Part shown: positions 26,402-36,991 of the stretch, in pieces | Position numbering within the stretch: the stretch's first letter is position 1 | Layout of the letters: every line of letters starts with the position of its first letter | From: Ottowia beijingensis | GTDB lineage: Bacteria; Pseudomonadota; Gammaproteobacteria; Burkholderiales; Burkholderiaceae_C | NCBI RefSeq assembly: GCF_013423955.1 | Contig: NZ_JACCKX010000001.1 | Coordinates: forward strand, 1 to 64,000 | Direction of reading: 5' to 3' | DNA length: 64,000 bases | The notes under the pieces: generated by a model | What the model saw: only the letters and a program-made list of their open reading frames with translations | What the model was told of the DNA's origin: nothing | The model's database searches: none | Made by a program: the position numbers and the translations under genes

Positions 26402-27410
26402 TGCGCAATTTCCCGAGCGCGGCCGACCAGCGGGAGCACGTGCACCCTCGCCTGCTTGCGCGCGCCCTTGCCATCGAGCAGCACGATTTCCCCGGATCGG
26501 CCGTCACGTCCACGTCGGCAGAGGTGACGCGCAGCAGTTGGGTTGGACGCTGGCCACCCAACATCAGGTCCAGCTCCAGCGCCAGGCGCGTCATCGTGCT
26601 CAACCCCGACAGCCTGGCCATGTAGGCCTGCAATTCGGCCTCGCTCAGCACCCGTTGCCCGGCCTTGTTGTAGTGGGCCATGGACGGCATGGCCGCCACC
26701 GGGTTGCTTTCGATGCGGAACCCGCACAGCGACTGCGGTGCGTCGGGGTCGAAGTCGGCGCGAATGGCCGCCGCGTAGGCGGCATGCAGGTAGCTGCGCG
26801 CCTTGCCGGCTGTGCGCCCCTTCTTGGCGTCGACCAGCCGCGCCAGCACCGGGCGCAGTTCGGCCGGCTTGATTTCTGCCGCCTTGCGGTCTGCCAGCTC
26901 GGGGAATGGCTCCAGAACGTGCAGGCGCAGGATGCTTTCCGCGTCCTTCCAATCGACCTTCTCCGCGCGCTCAAGGCCGCTGGTGTACCCGGCAAGCAGC
27001 GCCCGCAGTGTCCCGCGGGTGGCTTCGGTCCGGGCCTGGCGCTCAGCCTCATCGGCGGCCATGCGTTCCCGCTCGATCGCCCGCTGCTCAGCTTCAAGGT
27101 GTGCCCGCAGGTCGGTCACACCGGCCCGGAGCAGCGCGGTCAGCTTGTTCGCCTCGTCGCGCGCAGCCGCCAGCGTCAGGCCCCGCGCCCCGATTGCTGG
27201 TACTCGCCCAGCGGCAGGCTTTGCCGCCCCGCAGCGCCCGAGGCGCGGAAGTAGAACAGCTTCTTGCCGTTGGGCTGGATGCGGACGCAAAGCCGCCCCG
27301 CCGCGCGCGCCACCGTCAGATAGCCAGTTGTCGACCAGCCGTGTGCCGCCATCGCTGCCCGTCAGTGTCTTGGGCTTCGCGCCCTGAATCGTTCGGTCGG
27401 AGAGTGCCAC
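26402..27410 (-). pseudogene. Integrase, N-terminal part (split by IS21)
   Basis: N-terminal two thirds of a P4-type tyrosine integrase with an arm-binding DUF4102 domain. It starts MALSDRTIQGAKPKTLTGSD; near 27240-27330 several indels scramble the frame (LPLGEYQQ-like sequence readable). It then has LAAARDEANKLTALLRAGVT, the core-binding domain WKDAESILRLHVLEPFPELA and the start of the catalytic domain MTRLALELDLMLGGQRPTQL with the first catalytic arginine. The gene is cut after LGKLRIP by the IS21 element. It lies 190 bases from the tRNA fragment, the usual place for such an integrase. Confidence 0.88.
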
Positions 27411-27602
27411 CTTGATCCCGCTCCCTGTAGTCCGTCTGTCGCCCCGGCGCCGATCTCGTTGCCGTATGGTTGCCGTTTGTCGGCGGCTGAATGCGGATCA
27501 GCGCGAACAAATGCAAACTCATTCTAGACGCAAACTACTGTCACACATAGGGAATTTCCATCAACGGCAACCGAAGGCGGACTATCGTGAATACAGCGCG
27601 GT

Positions 27603-27651
27603 CGGACTGTTAATCCGCAGGTCCCTGGTTCGAGCCCAGGTCGGGGAGCCA
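27603..27651 (+). other. attR: 3' fragment of tRNA-Asn
   Basis: CGGACTGTTAATCCG is the anticodon arm of tRNA-Asn(GTT); the T arm (GGTTCGAGCCC) and an acceptor strand ending GGGGAGCCA follow. Upstream bases do not form the D arm or the 5' acceptor strand, and base 27602 mispairs in the anticodon stem, so only the last 49 nucleotides are tRNA. This is what remains at the far end when an element integrates into a tRNA 3' end; the intact gene should lie at the other end of the element, outside this window. Confidence 0.82.
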
Positions 27652-27663
27652 TATAAGGCAAGG

Positions 27664-27700
27664 AAAGCCCGCTATGCAAACGCTAGCGGGCTTTTTCTTT
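27664..27700 (+). terminator. Terminator after the tRNA-Asn site
   Basis: AAAGCCCGCTA pairs with TAGCGGGCTTT around a 9-base loop, followed by TTCTTT. In the uninterrupted chromosome it would terminate tRNA-Asn transcription. Confidence 0.8.
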
Positions 27701-27830
27701 GGGGGCGTCATCTGGCCAGCAAGACTGCGGCGTTCTCAGGGTATCGAAGTTTCAGCCAGCTTGACCGACCAACACCCAATGCGCTCGGGCTCAGGCGGCT
27801 TGAGTGTTGCCCGCACTGGGGCATAAAGAA

Positions 27831-27862
27831 AGGGGCTACAGCTTCAATAGCTGTAGCCCCTT
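27831..27862 (-). terminator. Terminator downstream of tRNA-Pro
   Basis: GGGGCTACAG and CTGTAGCCCC form a 10-bp stem; on the minus strand the hairpin is followed by TTTCTTT. It lies 10 bases after the tRNA-Pro 3' end and should terminate the leftward merR-tRNA-Pro transcript. Confidence 0.75.
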
Positions 27863-27870
27863 GTGTGGGT

Positions 27871-27947
27871 TGGTCGGCGTGGCGGGATTCGAACTCGCGA
27901 CCCCTTGCACCCCATGCAAGTGCGCTACCAGGCTGCGCTACACGCCG
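27871..27947 (-). tRNA. tRNA-Pro(GGG)
   Basis: A complete cloverleaf: acceptor CGGCGTG/CACGCCG, D arm GTAGCGCAGCCTGGTAGCGC, anticodon stem CTTGC/GCAAG with loop ATGGGGT giving anticodon GGG, T loop GTTCGAATC, discriminator A and encoded CCA. It reads leftward after the merR gene, the arrangement common in Burkholderiales. Confidence 0.96.
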
Positions 27948-27959
27948 ACAAGCCTGCCA

Positions 27960-28428
27960 TTATAGCGTGTGCAGATCGTGCCACTGCGAGATGGTGAGCA
28001 GATCGCGGATTTCCTTCAGCTCGCGCTCGACTTCGCGGATCTGCTCGGGCATCAGCTGCAGTTCGTCGAACGCGACGCTGTCGCCGAACTCGCTGGGAAT
28101 CGGCTCTTCAGCGTCGAACTCGTCGACGCCATGCAGCATGACCTCGCCGGCGCGTGCGCGATCACGCTCATGCTGCGCCAGTTCCTGCAGCTTGCTGCGC
28201 GCACCGTTGATCGTGAACCCCTGGTCGTACAGCAGTTCGCGAATGCGGCGGATCATGAGCACTTCGTGGTGCTGGTAGTAGCGCCGGTTGCCCCGCCGCT
28301 TCATGGGACGCAGCTGCGTGAATTCCTGCTCCCAGTAACGCAGCACGTGTGGCTTGACGCCGCACAGATCGCCCACCTCACCAATGGTGAAGTAGCGTTT
28401 GGCGGGGATCGGGGAGATTCTTCTCCAT
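27960..28428 (-). CDS. MerR-family transcriptional regulator, start out of frame
   Basis: About 156 residues. The visible frame begins at the GTG of GEVGDLCGVKPHVLRYWEQE, inside the MerR helix-turn-helix; upstream, FTIGE and AKRY are in frame but the natural start at 28426-28428 (MEKN) is displaced by an indel in the C-run at 28411-28414. After the DNA-binding domain (RRGNRRYYQHHEVLMIRRIR) comes an acidic coiled coil (MPEQIREVERELKEIRDLLT). No metal-binding cysteines are present. This MerR paralogue conserved next to ihfA and pheT has no well-defined target. Confidence 0.85.
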
Positions 28429-28463
28429 TGAAAATCACGAACTTGCGCAGCGAACTTTCTAGA

Positions 28464-28925
28464 TTAGCGCAAGTTGGAAAGTCCGGCCACACCGCATGTG
28501 GCATCAGGCCTGGTCAACCCCTGAACAGGGGTATGCAAAGCTGCGCGTGCGACGACTTCAAGCAAGGTCGGGCGCCGCACCGGTGCTGCATCTGCCTGCA
28601 GCTGATCCTTCAGCTTCTGGCTGGCGTGGAAGGTCACGACCCGGCGCGCCGCGATGGGGATCAGTTCCCCGGTGCGCGGGTTGCGACCTGGGCGGGGCGC
28701 TTTCACGCGCATCTGGAAGTTGCCGAAGCCCGACAGCTTGACCTCGCCACCGGCCACCAGCTCCGCACTGATGACGTCGAAGAAGGCGTCGACCATGTCC
28801 TTGGATTCGCGCTTGTTCAGGCCGATCTGCTCGAACAACATCTCGGCCAATTGCGCCTTGGTGAGTGCCGAGGTTTCGAGGCTGTCCACCGCCAGGGCCA
28901 GAAAATCAGTGGGCTGCGCTGTCAT
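28464..28925 (-). CDS. ihfA: Integration host factor alpha subunit
   Basis: IHF-alpha bends DNA as a heterodimer with IHF-beta in transcription, replication and phage integration. The family pattern is clear: [60 protein letters not shown] with the intercalating proline loop, and [20 protein letters not shown]. The last 35 residues (after [10 protein letters not shown]) are unusual, and the normal stop is probably lost by an indel near 28575. The N-terminal extension before TSALTK may also be untranslated. It follows pheT by 28 bases, the standard pheST-ihfA operon. Confidence 0.92.
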   Translation of the reverse strand: MTAQPTDFLALAVDSLETSALTKAQLAEMLFEQIGLNKRESKDMVDAFFDVISAELVAGGEVKLSGFGNFQMRVKAPRPGRNPRTGELIPIAARRVVTFHASQKLKDQLQADAAPVRRPTLLEVVARAALHTPVQGLTRPDATCGVAGLSNLR

Positions 28926-28953
28926 GCATGTCTCCCGGGTTGATCGACTGCGC

Positions 28954-31386
28954 TCAGCCGCGCAGCCGCGCGCCCAGGTCGGCTTGCAGGCGCTCGACCA
29001 CGGCTTTGACGACGCCGTCGATGCGCTCGTCGGTCAATGTGTCTTGGTCGCTGGCCAGCACCAGGCGCACTGCCAGGCTTTTCTCGGCCGCGGCCATGTG
29101 GGCAGCGGCTTCGCCGCCGGGTTTGGGGCGGTAGATGTCGAACAGCGTGGCGCCACGCAGCAGGCCCTCGCTGGGCGCAGCGTGCACCGCCTGCATCAAC
29201 TGCTGGTGCGTCACGCCTTCCGGCACCACGACGGCGATGTCGCGCTCGGTCGATTGGCGGCGCGATACGGGTTCGGCGTGTGGCAACTGGCGCGCCATCA
29301 CGGCGTCCAGCGCCAGCTCGAACAGCACCGGCGCCTGCGGCAGCTCCCATTGCTGGCGCCAGCGCGGGTGCAGTTCGCCGACGAAGCCGATGGCTTGGCC
29401 GTCCAGCAGAACGCGGGCACTGCGGCCGGGGTGCAGCGGGGTGCTCGGCGCGCTCGAACACCGCCTGACGCGGGCTGAGCAGCGCCTCGACGTCGCCCTT
29501 GACGTCGAAGAAGTCGACGGGGCCTGCTTGCCCTGCCAGCCCTGCCGGCTGGCCGGCCCGTAGGCCACGCCGGCCACGCGCATGGGCTGCGCGATGCCGC
29601 GCACGGTGCTGTCGCTGGCGGGCACCGCCGCATCGCGCGTGAACACGCGTCCAACCTCGAACACGCGCACGCGGTCGGCGCGGCGGTCGGTGTTGTGCTT
29701 CACCACCTGCAGCAAGGAGCCCATGAGCGACGAGCGCATCACGCTCATCTGGCTGGCGATGGGGTTGAGCAGGCGCACCGGATCAGGGTTGCCGGCCAGG
29801 TCGCGCTCCCAGGCTTCATCCACGAAGCTGAAGTTGATCGTCTCCAGATAACCCAGGCCGGCCAGCGCACGGCGAACGGCGAACGCGCCGCGCCGCGATT
29901 CGGACCGCACGCGCGGCACGATGGGCGCCAGCGGCGCGGCTTCGGGCAGGTTCTGGTAACCCACCAGGCGCGCCACCTCTTCGATCAGGTCTTCCTCGAT
30001 GCGCAGATCGAAGCGGTAGGCGGGCGGGGTCACGGTGACCGTGCCCTCGCCTTCGCTCACGGGCAGGCCCAGGCGGCGGAACACGTCGGCGCACTGCGCC
30101 TGCGTGAGCGGCATGCCGATGACCTTGGCCGCGCGCGCCACGCGCAGCGTGACGGGCGCGGGCTGCGGCATGGCCGGTTGCTGGTCGTCGATGGGGCCGC
30201 ACACGGTGGCGGGCGTGCCGCAGATGTCGACGATGAGCTGGCTGATGCGCTCGATGTGCGCCACCGTCAGATCAGGATCGACGCCGCGCTCGAAGCGGTG
30301 GCCCGCGTCGGTGGAGAAGTTGAAACGGCGCGAACGGCCGGCCACCGCGTCAGGCCACCAGAAGGCGGCTTCGACGTAGACGTGCTTCGTGTCGTCCGAC
30401 ACCGCCGTGGCGTCGCCGCCCATGATGCCGGCCAGCGATTCGACCTCGCGGTCGTCGGCGATCACGCCCACCGTCTCGTCGACGGTGACGGTGTTGCCGT
30501 TCAGCAGCTTGAGCTGTTCGCCCGCCCGGCCCCAGCGCACGTCCAGCGCGCCGTGGATCTTGTCGAGGTCGAAGATGTGCGACGGGCGGCCGTACTCGAA
30601 CATCACGTAGTTCGAGATGTCGACCAGCGCCGTCACGCTGCGCTGGCCGCAGCGGGCCAGGCGGTCGACCATCCAGGCCGGCGTGGCCGCCTGCGTGTTG
30701 ACGTTCTCGATCACGCGGCCGGAGAAGCGGCCGCACAGGTCGGGCGCGCTGACCTTGACGGGCAGCACCCTGGACGAACCCATCGCCACCGGCGCGATGG
30801 CGGGCGTGGTCAGCGGCGTGTTCGTCAGCGCCGACAGCTCGCGCGCCACGCCGTAGACGCTGAGCACGTGGCCCAGGTTGGGCGTGAGCTTGAGGGTGAA
30901 CACGGCATCGTCCAGCCGCAGCGTGTCGCGGATGTTCTGGCCCACGGGGGTATCGGCGGGCAGCTCCAGCAGGCCGCCATGGTCGTCCGACAGTTGCAGC
31001 TCGCGGGCCGAGCACAGCATGCCCTGGCTTTCCACGCCGCGCAGCTTGCCCAGCTTGATGGCGAAAGGTTTGCCATCTTCGCCCGGCGGCAACTCGGCCC
31101 CCACCAGCGCGCACGGCACCTTGATGCCGGCGCGGGCGTTGGGCGCGCCGCACACGATGTTCAGCAAGCTGCCCTGCCCCACGTCGACTTGGCACACGCG
31201 CAGGCGGTCGGCGTTGGGGTGCTGCTCGGCCTGCTTGATCTCGCCGACCACCACCTGGGTGAACGGCGGCGCCACCGGGCGCACCTCTTCCACCTCGAAC
31301 CCGCCCATGGTCAGCACGTCGGCGAGTTGTTCGGTGGTCAGGGGCGGGTTGCAGAACTCGCGCAACCAGGATTCAGGAAATTGCAT
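28954..31386 (-). CDS. pheT: Phenylalanyl-tRNA synthetase beta subunit
   Basis: About 810 residues. It begins [20 protein letters not shown], then the EMAP-like tRNA-binding domain ([20 protein letters not shown]), the B3/B4 editing domain, the B5 domain and the C-terminal ferredoxin-fold anticodon domain ([20 protein letters not shown], ending LGARLRG). Between 29450 and 29530 two compensating indels give a 25-residue out-of-frame stretch ([20 protein letters not shown]); the adjacent frame restores the sequence. Works with PheS as an alpha2-beta2 enzyme charging tRNA-Phe. Confidence 0.95.
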   Translation of the reverse strand: MQFPESWLREFCNPPLTTEQLADVLTMGGFEVEEVRPVAPPFTQVVVGEIKQAEQHPNADRLRVCQVDVGQGSLLNIVCGAPNARAGIKVPCALVGAELPPGEDGKPFAIKLGKLRGVESQGMLCSARELQLSDDHGGLLELPADTPVGQNIRDTLRLDDAVFTLKLTPNLGHVLSVYGVARELSALTNTPLTTPAIAPVAMGSSRVLPVKVSAPDLCGRFSGRVIENVNTQAATPAWMVDRLARCGQRSVTALVDISNYVMFEYGRPSHIFDLDKIHGALDVRWGRAGEQLKLLNGNTVTVDETVGVIADDREVESLAGIMGGDATAVSDDTKHVYVEAAFWWPDAVAGRSRRFNFSTDAGHRFERGVDPDLTVAHIERISQLIVDICGTPATVCGPIDDQQPAMPQPAPVTLRVARAAKVIGMPLTQAQCADVFRRLGLPVSEGEGTVTVTPPAYRFDLRIEEDLIEEVARLVGYQNLPEAAPLAPIVPRVRSESRRGAFAVRRALAGLGYLETINFSFVDEAWERDLAGNPDPVRLLNPIASQMSVMRSSLMGSLLQVVKHNTDRRADRVRVFEVGRVFTRDAAVPASDSTVRGIAQPMRVAGVAYGPASRQGWQGKQAPSTSSTSRATSRRCSARVRRCSSAPSTPLHPGRSARVLLDGQAIGFVGELHPRWRQQWELPQAPVLFELALDAVMARQLPHAEPVSRRQSTERDIAVVVPEGVTHQQLMQAVHAAPSEGLLRGATLFDIYRPKPGGEAAAHMAAAEKSLAVRLVLASDQDTLTDERIDGVVKAVVERLQADLGARLRG

Positions 31387-31409
31387 GGCAAAGGGTCAGA
31401 TTACTTTTT

Positions 31410-31488
31410 GATAGCTGCTTGCGCTTGTCCACAAACGATTTCAAATAGTTTTTATACTGAAATCCATATGTGGCAAGCGCAAGCAGCT
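31410..31488. repeat. Intergenic palindrome between pheS and pheT
   Basis: AGCTGCTTGCGCTTGTCCAC on the left pairs with GTGGCAAGCGCAAGCAGCT on the right with one bulge, around an AT-rich 37-base loop. The same core (AGCTGCTTGCGC or its complement) recurs at other intergenic sites in this window. It is transcribed within the pheST operon. Confidence 0.75.
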
Positions 31489-31500
31489 CCTGAATTCATA

Positions 31501-32571
31501 TCAACGGAACTGCGACAGAAAGCGCACGTCGCCTTCGAAGAACAGGCGCAGGTCGTTCACGCCGTAGCGCAGCATGGCCAGGCGGTCGATGCCGGAGCCG
31601 AAGGCGAAGCCGATGAAGCGCTCCGGGTCGAGCCCCATGTTGCGAACCACCTGCGGATGCACCTGGCCCGAGCCGGAAACTTCAAGCCACTTGCCGGCCA
31701 GCGGCCCGGTCTGGAACCGGATATCGATCTCGGCGCTGGGCTCGGTGAACGGGAAGTAGCTGGGCCTGAAACGCAGCACCAGGTCGTCGGTCTCGAAGAA
31801 GGCCTTGCAGAAATTCAGGTAGGTGACCTTCAGGTCCTTGAAGCTCACGTTCTCGCCCAGCCACAGGCCCTCGACCTGGTGGAACATGGGCGAGTGCGTG
31901 GCGTCGTTGTCGACGCGGTAGGTGCGGCCGGGCACGATGACGCGCACCTCGGGGATCTCGCCCGCCGCCAGGGCCGCCGCGTGCCGCTTGGCGTGCGCGG
32001 TGGCGTAGCGGATCTGCATCGGGCTGGTGTGCGTGCGCAGGCAGTACGGATGGCCCTCGTCGTCGTTCATGTCGACGTAGAAGGTGTCCTGCATCGAGCG
32101 CGCCGGGTGGTTGGGCGGGTTGTTCAGCGCGGTGAAGTTGAACCAGTCGTTCTCGATCTCCGGGCCGTCGCCCACGTCGAAGCCCATGCTGCCGAAGATC
32201 TGCTCGATGCGCTCCCACGCCAGGCTGACGGGGTGCAGGCCGCCCTGCCCGCGCGCGCGGCCGGGCAGGGTCACGTCCAGCGCCTCGGCCTGCAGCTGGC
32301 GCTCCAGCTCGGCATCGGCCAGGGCCTGGCGGCGCGCGTTCAGGGCCGCCTCGATGGCCTGCTTGGCCTGGTTGATGGTGGCGCCGCGGGTCTTCTTCTC
32401 GTCGACCGACAGCTGCGCCATGCCCTTCATAAGTTCGGTCACCCGGCCTGCCTTGCCGAGGAACTGCGCCTTGGCGTTCTCCAGATCGGCCGGCGTGGTG
32501 GCACGGGCAAAGCTGTCACTGGCGCTTTGAACCAGGTCGCGAAGGTCTTCGGAGGCGGTGGCGGTACTCAT
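31501..32571 (-). CDS. pheS: Phenylalanyl-tRNA synthetase alpha subunit
   Basis: A complete 356-residue frame from [20 protein letters not shown]. An N-terminal coiled coil (residues 1-95) is followed by the class II catalytic core: motif 2 region [40 protein letters not shown] and motif 3 [20 protein letters not shown]. Usual length is 330-360. It is followed by pheT after an unusual 114-base gap holding a palindrome. Confidence 0.97.
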   Translation of the reverse strand: MSTATASEDLRDLVQSASDSFARATTPADLENAKAQFLGKAGRVTELMKGMAQLSVDEKKTRGATINQAKQAIEAALNARRQALADAELERQLQAEALDVTLPGRARGQGGLHPVSLAWERIEQIFGSMGFDVGDGPEIENDWFNFTALNNPPNHPARSMQDTFYVDMNDDEGHPYCLRTHTSPMQIRYATAHAKRHAAALAAGEIPEVRVIVPGRTYRVDNDATHSPMFHQVEGLWLGENVSFKDLKVTYLNFCKAFFETDDLVLRFRPSYFPFTEPSAEIDIRFQTGPLAGKWLEVSGSGQVHPQVVRNMGLDPERFIGFAFGSGIDRLAMLRYGVNDLRLFFEGDVRFLSQFR

Positions 32572-32599
32572 CGGTGCAGCGGCGGGAACGTCTTTTGAA

Positions 32600-32639
32600 A
32601 ATGAAAAAGGGATTGAAGCCTAATCGGCCTCAACCCCTT
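32600..32639 (-). terminator. Hairpin with T-run between rplT and pheS
   Basis: On the minus strand AAGGGGTTGAGGCC pairs with GGCTTCAATCCCTT (one mismatch or wobble) and is followed by TTTCATTTTC. It lies in the 121-base gap before pheS, the place where phe operons of enterobacteria have an attenuator. No convincing phenylalanine leader peptide with a start codon was found, so it may be a partial terminator. Confidence 0.55.
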
Positions 32640-32692
32640 GAACCGCCTGCGCAACCAGCTATTGAAAACGTAGTATGCGGGCGGCGCCGGAA

Positions 32693-33049
32693 TCAGGCCA
32701 GCTTGGCCTTGGCCTGCTCCACGATGCCGGCAAAAGCGGCCTTGTCGTGCACGGCGATGTCGGCCAGAACCTTGCGGTCCAGCGTGATCCCGGCCTTGTT
32801 CATGCCGTTGATGAACTGGCTGTAGGTGATGCCGCATTCACGCGCGGCGGCGTTGATACGGGCGATCCACAGGCGACGGAAGTCGCGCTTCTTGTTGCGG
32901 CGGTCACGGTAGGCGTACTGGCTCGCCTTCATCACCGCCTGTTTGGCGACGCGATAGACGTTCTTGCGGCGGCCACGGAAACCCTTGGCCAGGGCCAGCA
33001 CTTTCTTGTGACGAGCACGGGCGGTTACACCACGTTTGACGCGAGGCAT
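32693..33049 (-). CDS. rplT: Ribosomal protein L20
   Basis: A complete 118-residue frame beginning [20 protein letters not shown], with the very basic RNA-binding N-terminus and the globular tail ([20 protein letters not shown]). Length is normal. L20 is an early 50S assembly protein and in several bacteria represses its own operon. It follows rpmI by 26 bases. Confidence 0.98.
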   Translation of the reverse strand: MPRVKRGVTARARHKKVLALAKGFRGRRKNVYRVAKQAVMKASQYAYRDRRNKKRDFRRLWIARINAAARECGITYSQFINGMNKAGITLDRKVLADIAVHDKAAFAGIVEQAKAKLA

Positions 33050-33075
33050 GTGTTTTCTCCTTGTCCGTCAGTTGA

Positions 33076-33279
33076 TCAGAGGCCGGCAAAGGGCAGCATC
33101 TGCGCCATGTGACCCATGTTGGTCTCATGCACATTCACCGCACCACGCAGCTGGCGCTTGTTCTTGGTGGTTTTCTTGGTCAGGATGTGACGCTTGAAGG
33201 CTTGACCGCGCTTGACGGTGCCACCCGGACGGACGCGAAAACGCTTCTTCGCGCTGCTCTTGGTCTTCATTTTGGGCAT
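33076..33279 (-). CDS. rpmI: Ribosomal protein L35
   Basis: 67 residues from [20 protein letters not shown] to [11 protein letters not shown], the usual length. Start chosen at the conserved MPKMKTKS; the open frame extends upstream only as noncoding. Highly basic 50S protein in the infC-rpmI-rplT operon. Confidence 0.97.
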   Translation of the reverse strand: MPKMKTKSSAKKRFRVRPGGTVKRGQAFKRHILTKKTTKNKRQLRGAVNVHETNMGHMAQMLPFAGL

Positions 33280-33467
33280 TTCAAATGCTCCTTTTGCTTG
33301 TGCTCGCGAGGCGTGCGCAAAACTGCTTTGCACCCTTGTTGGCCCCGAGCCACTTCTTGGGCGGCCGCGCCTTGCAGCGCGCCGCCGTTGGCAGGCCTTG
33401 CAACCTGCCGGTTCGCCGGGCGAACCCGGCAAATCTCTTCAAACTGTCTTTGAAACCCGCCAGCCGC

Positions 33468-34072
33468 TCAGGCGGCCGCCGGTTGCTGCTCCGATGCCGC
33501 CGGCTTGCCGGCTGCACCCCTGCGGGCTTCTTGCGCGCCGGGGCGATCATCATGATCATCTGGCGGCCTTCCAGCTTGGGAAACTGCTCGACGATGATGC
33601 TGTCGGCCAGTTCGTCGCGGATGCGGTTCAGCAGCGCCATGCCCAGTTCCTGGTGCGTGATCTCGCGGCCGCGAAAGCGCAGCGTGACCTTCACCTTGTC
33701 GCCATCGCCCAGAAAGCGGCGGATGTTGCGCATCTTGATGTTGTAGTCGCCATCGTCGGTACCGGGGCGGAACTTGACTTCCTTGATCTCGATGACCGTC
33801 TGCTTGGCCTTGGCCTCGGCGGCCTTCTTCTGCTCCTGGTACTTGAACTTTCCATAGTCCATCAGGCGGCAGACAGGCGGGGTGGCCGTGGCGACGATCT
33901 CGACCAGGTCCACATCCAGTTCACCGGCCATGCGCAACGCCTCCTGCAGGGGCACGATGCCCAGGGGTTCGTTGTCGGGGCCGTTGAGGCGAACCTCGGG
34001 AGCCATGATTTCACGGTTCAGACGATGCGCGCGCTCCTCCCGGTGGCGGCGGTCACGAAAATTGGTAGCGAT
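33468..34072 (-). CDS. infC: Translation initiation factor IF-3, ATC start
   Basis: About 201 residues. The sequence [20 protein letters not shown] precedes the first ATG and is conserved in this lineage, so the start is ATC at 34070-34072; infC genes normally use such rare starts, which IF-3 itself discriminates against, giving autoregulation. The core includes [40 protein letters not shown] and [20 protein letters not shown]. An indel in a G-run near 33525 hides the true end; one added G gives a tail ending EQQPAAA and TGA at 33468. Read literally the frame runs on to 33281. Confidence 0.92.
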
Positions 34073-34160
34073 GGCAAGAATCCTTTATCAAAAAATGCTA
34101 CGAAAAACGCAGCTACTCCCGCACAATCCACGCGGACCAGAGCTGGTTTTCACGTAAAAA

Positions 34161-36068
<1,908 letters not shown>

Positions 36069-36123
36069 GAAGAAACCTTTGAATGCGTGAAAACCTGAAA
36101 AAGCGATGGTTGCGGGCGGCAAG

Positions 36124-36152
36124 AAAAAGCGCGGCCTGAAAGCCGCGCTTTG
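36124..36152 (-). terminator. Terminator/attenuator upstream of thrS
   Basis: On the minus strand AAAGCGCGGC and GCCGCGCTTT form a 10-bp stem with a 6-base loop, followed by TTCTTG. It lies 57-85 bases before thrS and just after the candidate leader peptide, so it could be a transcription attenuator rather than the end of an upstream gene; no upstream gene reads leftward here. Confidence 0.7.
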
Positions 36153-36209
36153 GAATCCTCTTGTGCAGCGCCCCTGACAGGATGCGCCTGAACCCGACCC
36201 GCGAACGGC

Positions 36210-36248
36210 CTAGACCTTGCCCCTTGCCAACGTAGTTCGCGGTGTCAT
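36210..36248 (-). CDS. Candidate threonine leader peptide of thrS
   Basis: A 12-codon frame, MTPRTTLARGKV then TAG, with three threonines in the first six codons and AAAGG 13-17 bases before its ATG. It ends about 58 bases before the hairpin terminator that precedes thrS. Ribosome stalling at threonine codons could control terminator formation. Small size means chance cannot be excluded; comparison of thrS leaders in related genomes would decide. Confidence 0.4.
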   Translation of the reverse strand: MTPRTTLARGKV

Positions 36249-36495
36249 AACCGGGTTGCCTTTCTCGCTCTTATCCAGATGGGTGAAATGGGTGCGCGCT
36301 GCGCGCGATCAAGCTGGGCATTTTACCCGTTTTGACGCACTGCAGCACGCCGGCGGCCCGCGACTGTGAAGCGCGGGTAAAGAGCGCGTCCGAAAGCGTT
36401 CGCCGGTCGGCGCTGTAGCGGGCGGCGCCGTTGAAAGCGTGAGGCGGGCGGCCCGGTGGGTTTGGCCGCTCACCTTTCTTCTGGAGTCTGCAGTC

Positions 36496-36876
36496 ATGAA
36501 AGCAAGCACTGATCGACCGACGCTGGCCCGCCTCACCCTTGCCGCCGGTGCGCTCGCCGCGGCGGCGGCCCTCGCGGGGTGCGTCGTGGCGCCCGTGCCT
36601 GGCACCGTCTACAGCGACCCCTACGGTTACCCGAGCACCCCGGCCACCGTCTACGCGCCCATGGCGCCGCCGGCCCCGTATTACGAGGTGCAGCCGGCCC
36701 TGCCCTACCCCGGTGCGATCTGGATCAACGGCTACTGGAACTGGAGCGGCAACCGGCACCACTGGGTGCCCGGCCGCTATGAGCGCCCGCGCCCCGGCTA
36801 TCGCTGGCAGCCTCACCGCTGGGACCGCTCGCCGCGCGGCGGCTGGTACCTGCAGGGCGGCGGCTGGGTGCGCTGA
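36496..36876 (+). CDS. WXXGXW-repeat lipoprotein
   Basis: 126 residues from MKASTDRPTLARLTLAAGAL. The signal peptide ends in a lipobox (AALAGC, Cys about residue 32). The mature protein is proline- and tyrosine-rich, then carries the aromatic motif WINGYWNWSGNRHHWVPGRY and PGYRWQPHRW, matching the WXXGXW repeat family common in Comamonadaceae and Burkholderiaceae. Probably an outer-membrane or periplasmic lipoprotein of unknown role. Start chosen at 36496, just after TCTGGAG. Confidence 0.8.
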   Translation: MKASTDRPTLARLTLAAGALAAAAALAGCVVAPVPGTVYSDPYGYPSTPATVYAPMAPPAPYYEVQPALPYPGAIWINGYWNWSGNRHHWVPGRYERPRPGYRWQPHRWDRSPRGGWYLQGGGWVR

Positions 36877-36936
36877 GCGGGTGAACGCCACCGCGCGGAT
36901 GCATCAGCGAATATGTGTCAAACAGGGCTCCAGCGC

Positions 36937-36980
36937 CCGTCTGTCAAGCGCAAGCAGCTATTGATAAAATAGCGCTCTTG
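36937..36980. repeat. Intergenic hairpin repeat (AGCTGCTTGCGC family)
   Basis: CAAGCGCAAGCAGCTATTGA followed by TAAAATAGCGCTCTTGCTG repeats the core found at 31410-31488 and forms an imperfect hairpin (AGCGCAAGCAGCTAT against ATAGCGCTCTTGCT). It lies between two convergent genes and may help terminate both. Confidence 0.6.
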
Positions 36981-36991
36981 CTGCGGCTACG

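Larger units (their letters stand above)
3571..27651. mobile_element. Integrative element, right end in tRNA-Asn, left end missing
   Basis: Evidence for one element: a P4-type tyrosine integrase gene adjacent to a tRNA-Asn 3' fragment (27603-27651), and a leftward chain of replication and regulatory genes, many overlapping by 4 bp (AlpA-like regulator, primase-helicase, nuclease, SSB-like protein). A toxin-antitoxin pair is also present. No phage structural genes are visible, so it could be a phage satellite, a degenerate prophage or a mobilisable island. The other attachment site and the intact tRNA-Asn should lie left of 3571, where the control-DNA artefact hides them. Two later insertions, at 10444-22772 and 23759-26401, interrupt it. 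Confidence 0.75.

Noticed and set aside
27540..27651. Complete tRNA-Asn gene
   Set aside because: The D arm and 5' acceptor strand are absent upstream of 27603; only the 3' 49 nt are tRNA.
3571..27651. Defence island or new immune system
   Set aside because: Apart from a standard HigBA-type toxin-antitoxin pair, the genes are replication, integration, IS and catabolic functions; no nuclease-helicase, reverse transcriptase, TIR, STAND or similar modules were seen.
29695..32598. 967-residue open frame on the plus strand
   Set aside because: It is antisense to pheT and pheS, has a biased histidine/arginine/alanine composition and no domains; a typical high-GC shadow frame. The same applies to long frames antisense to thrS, clpB and hom.
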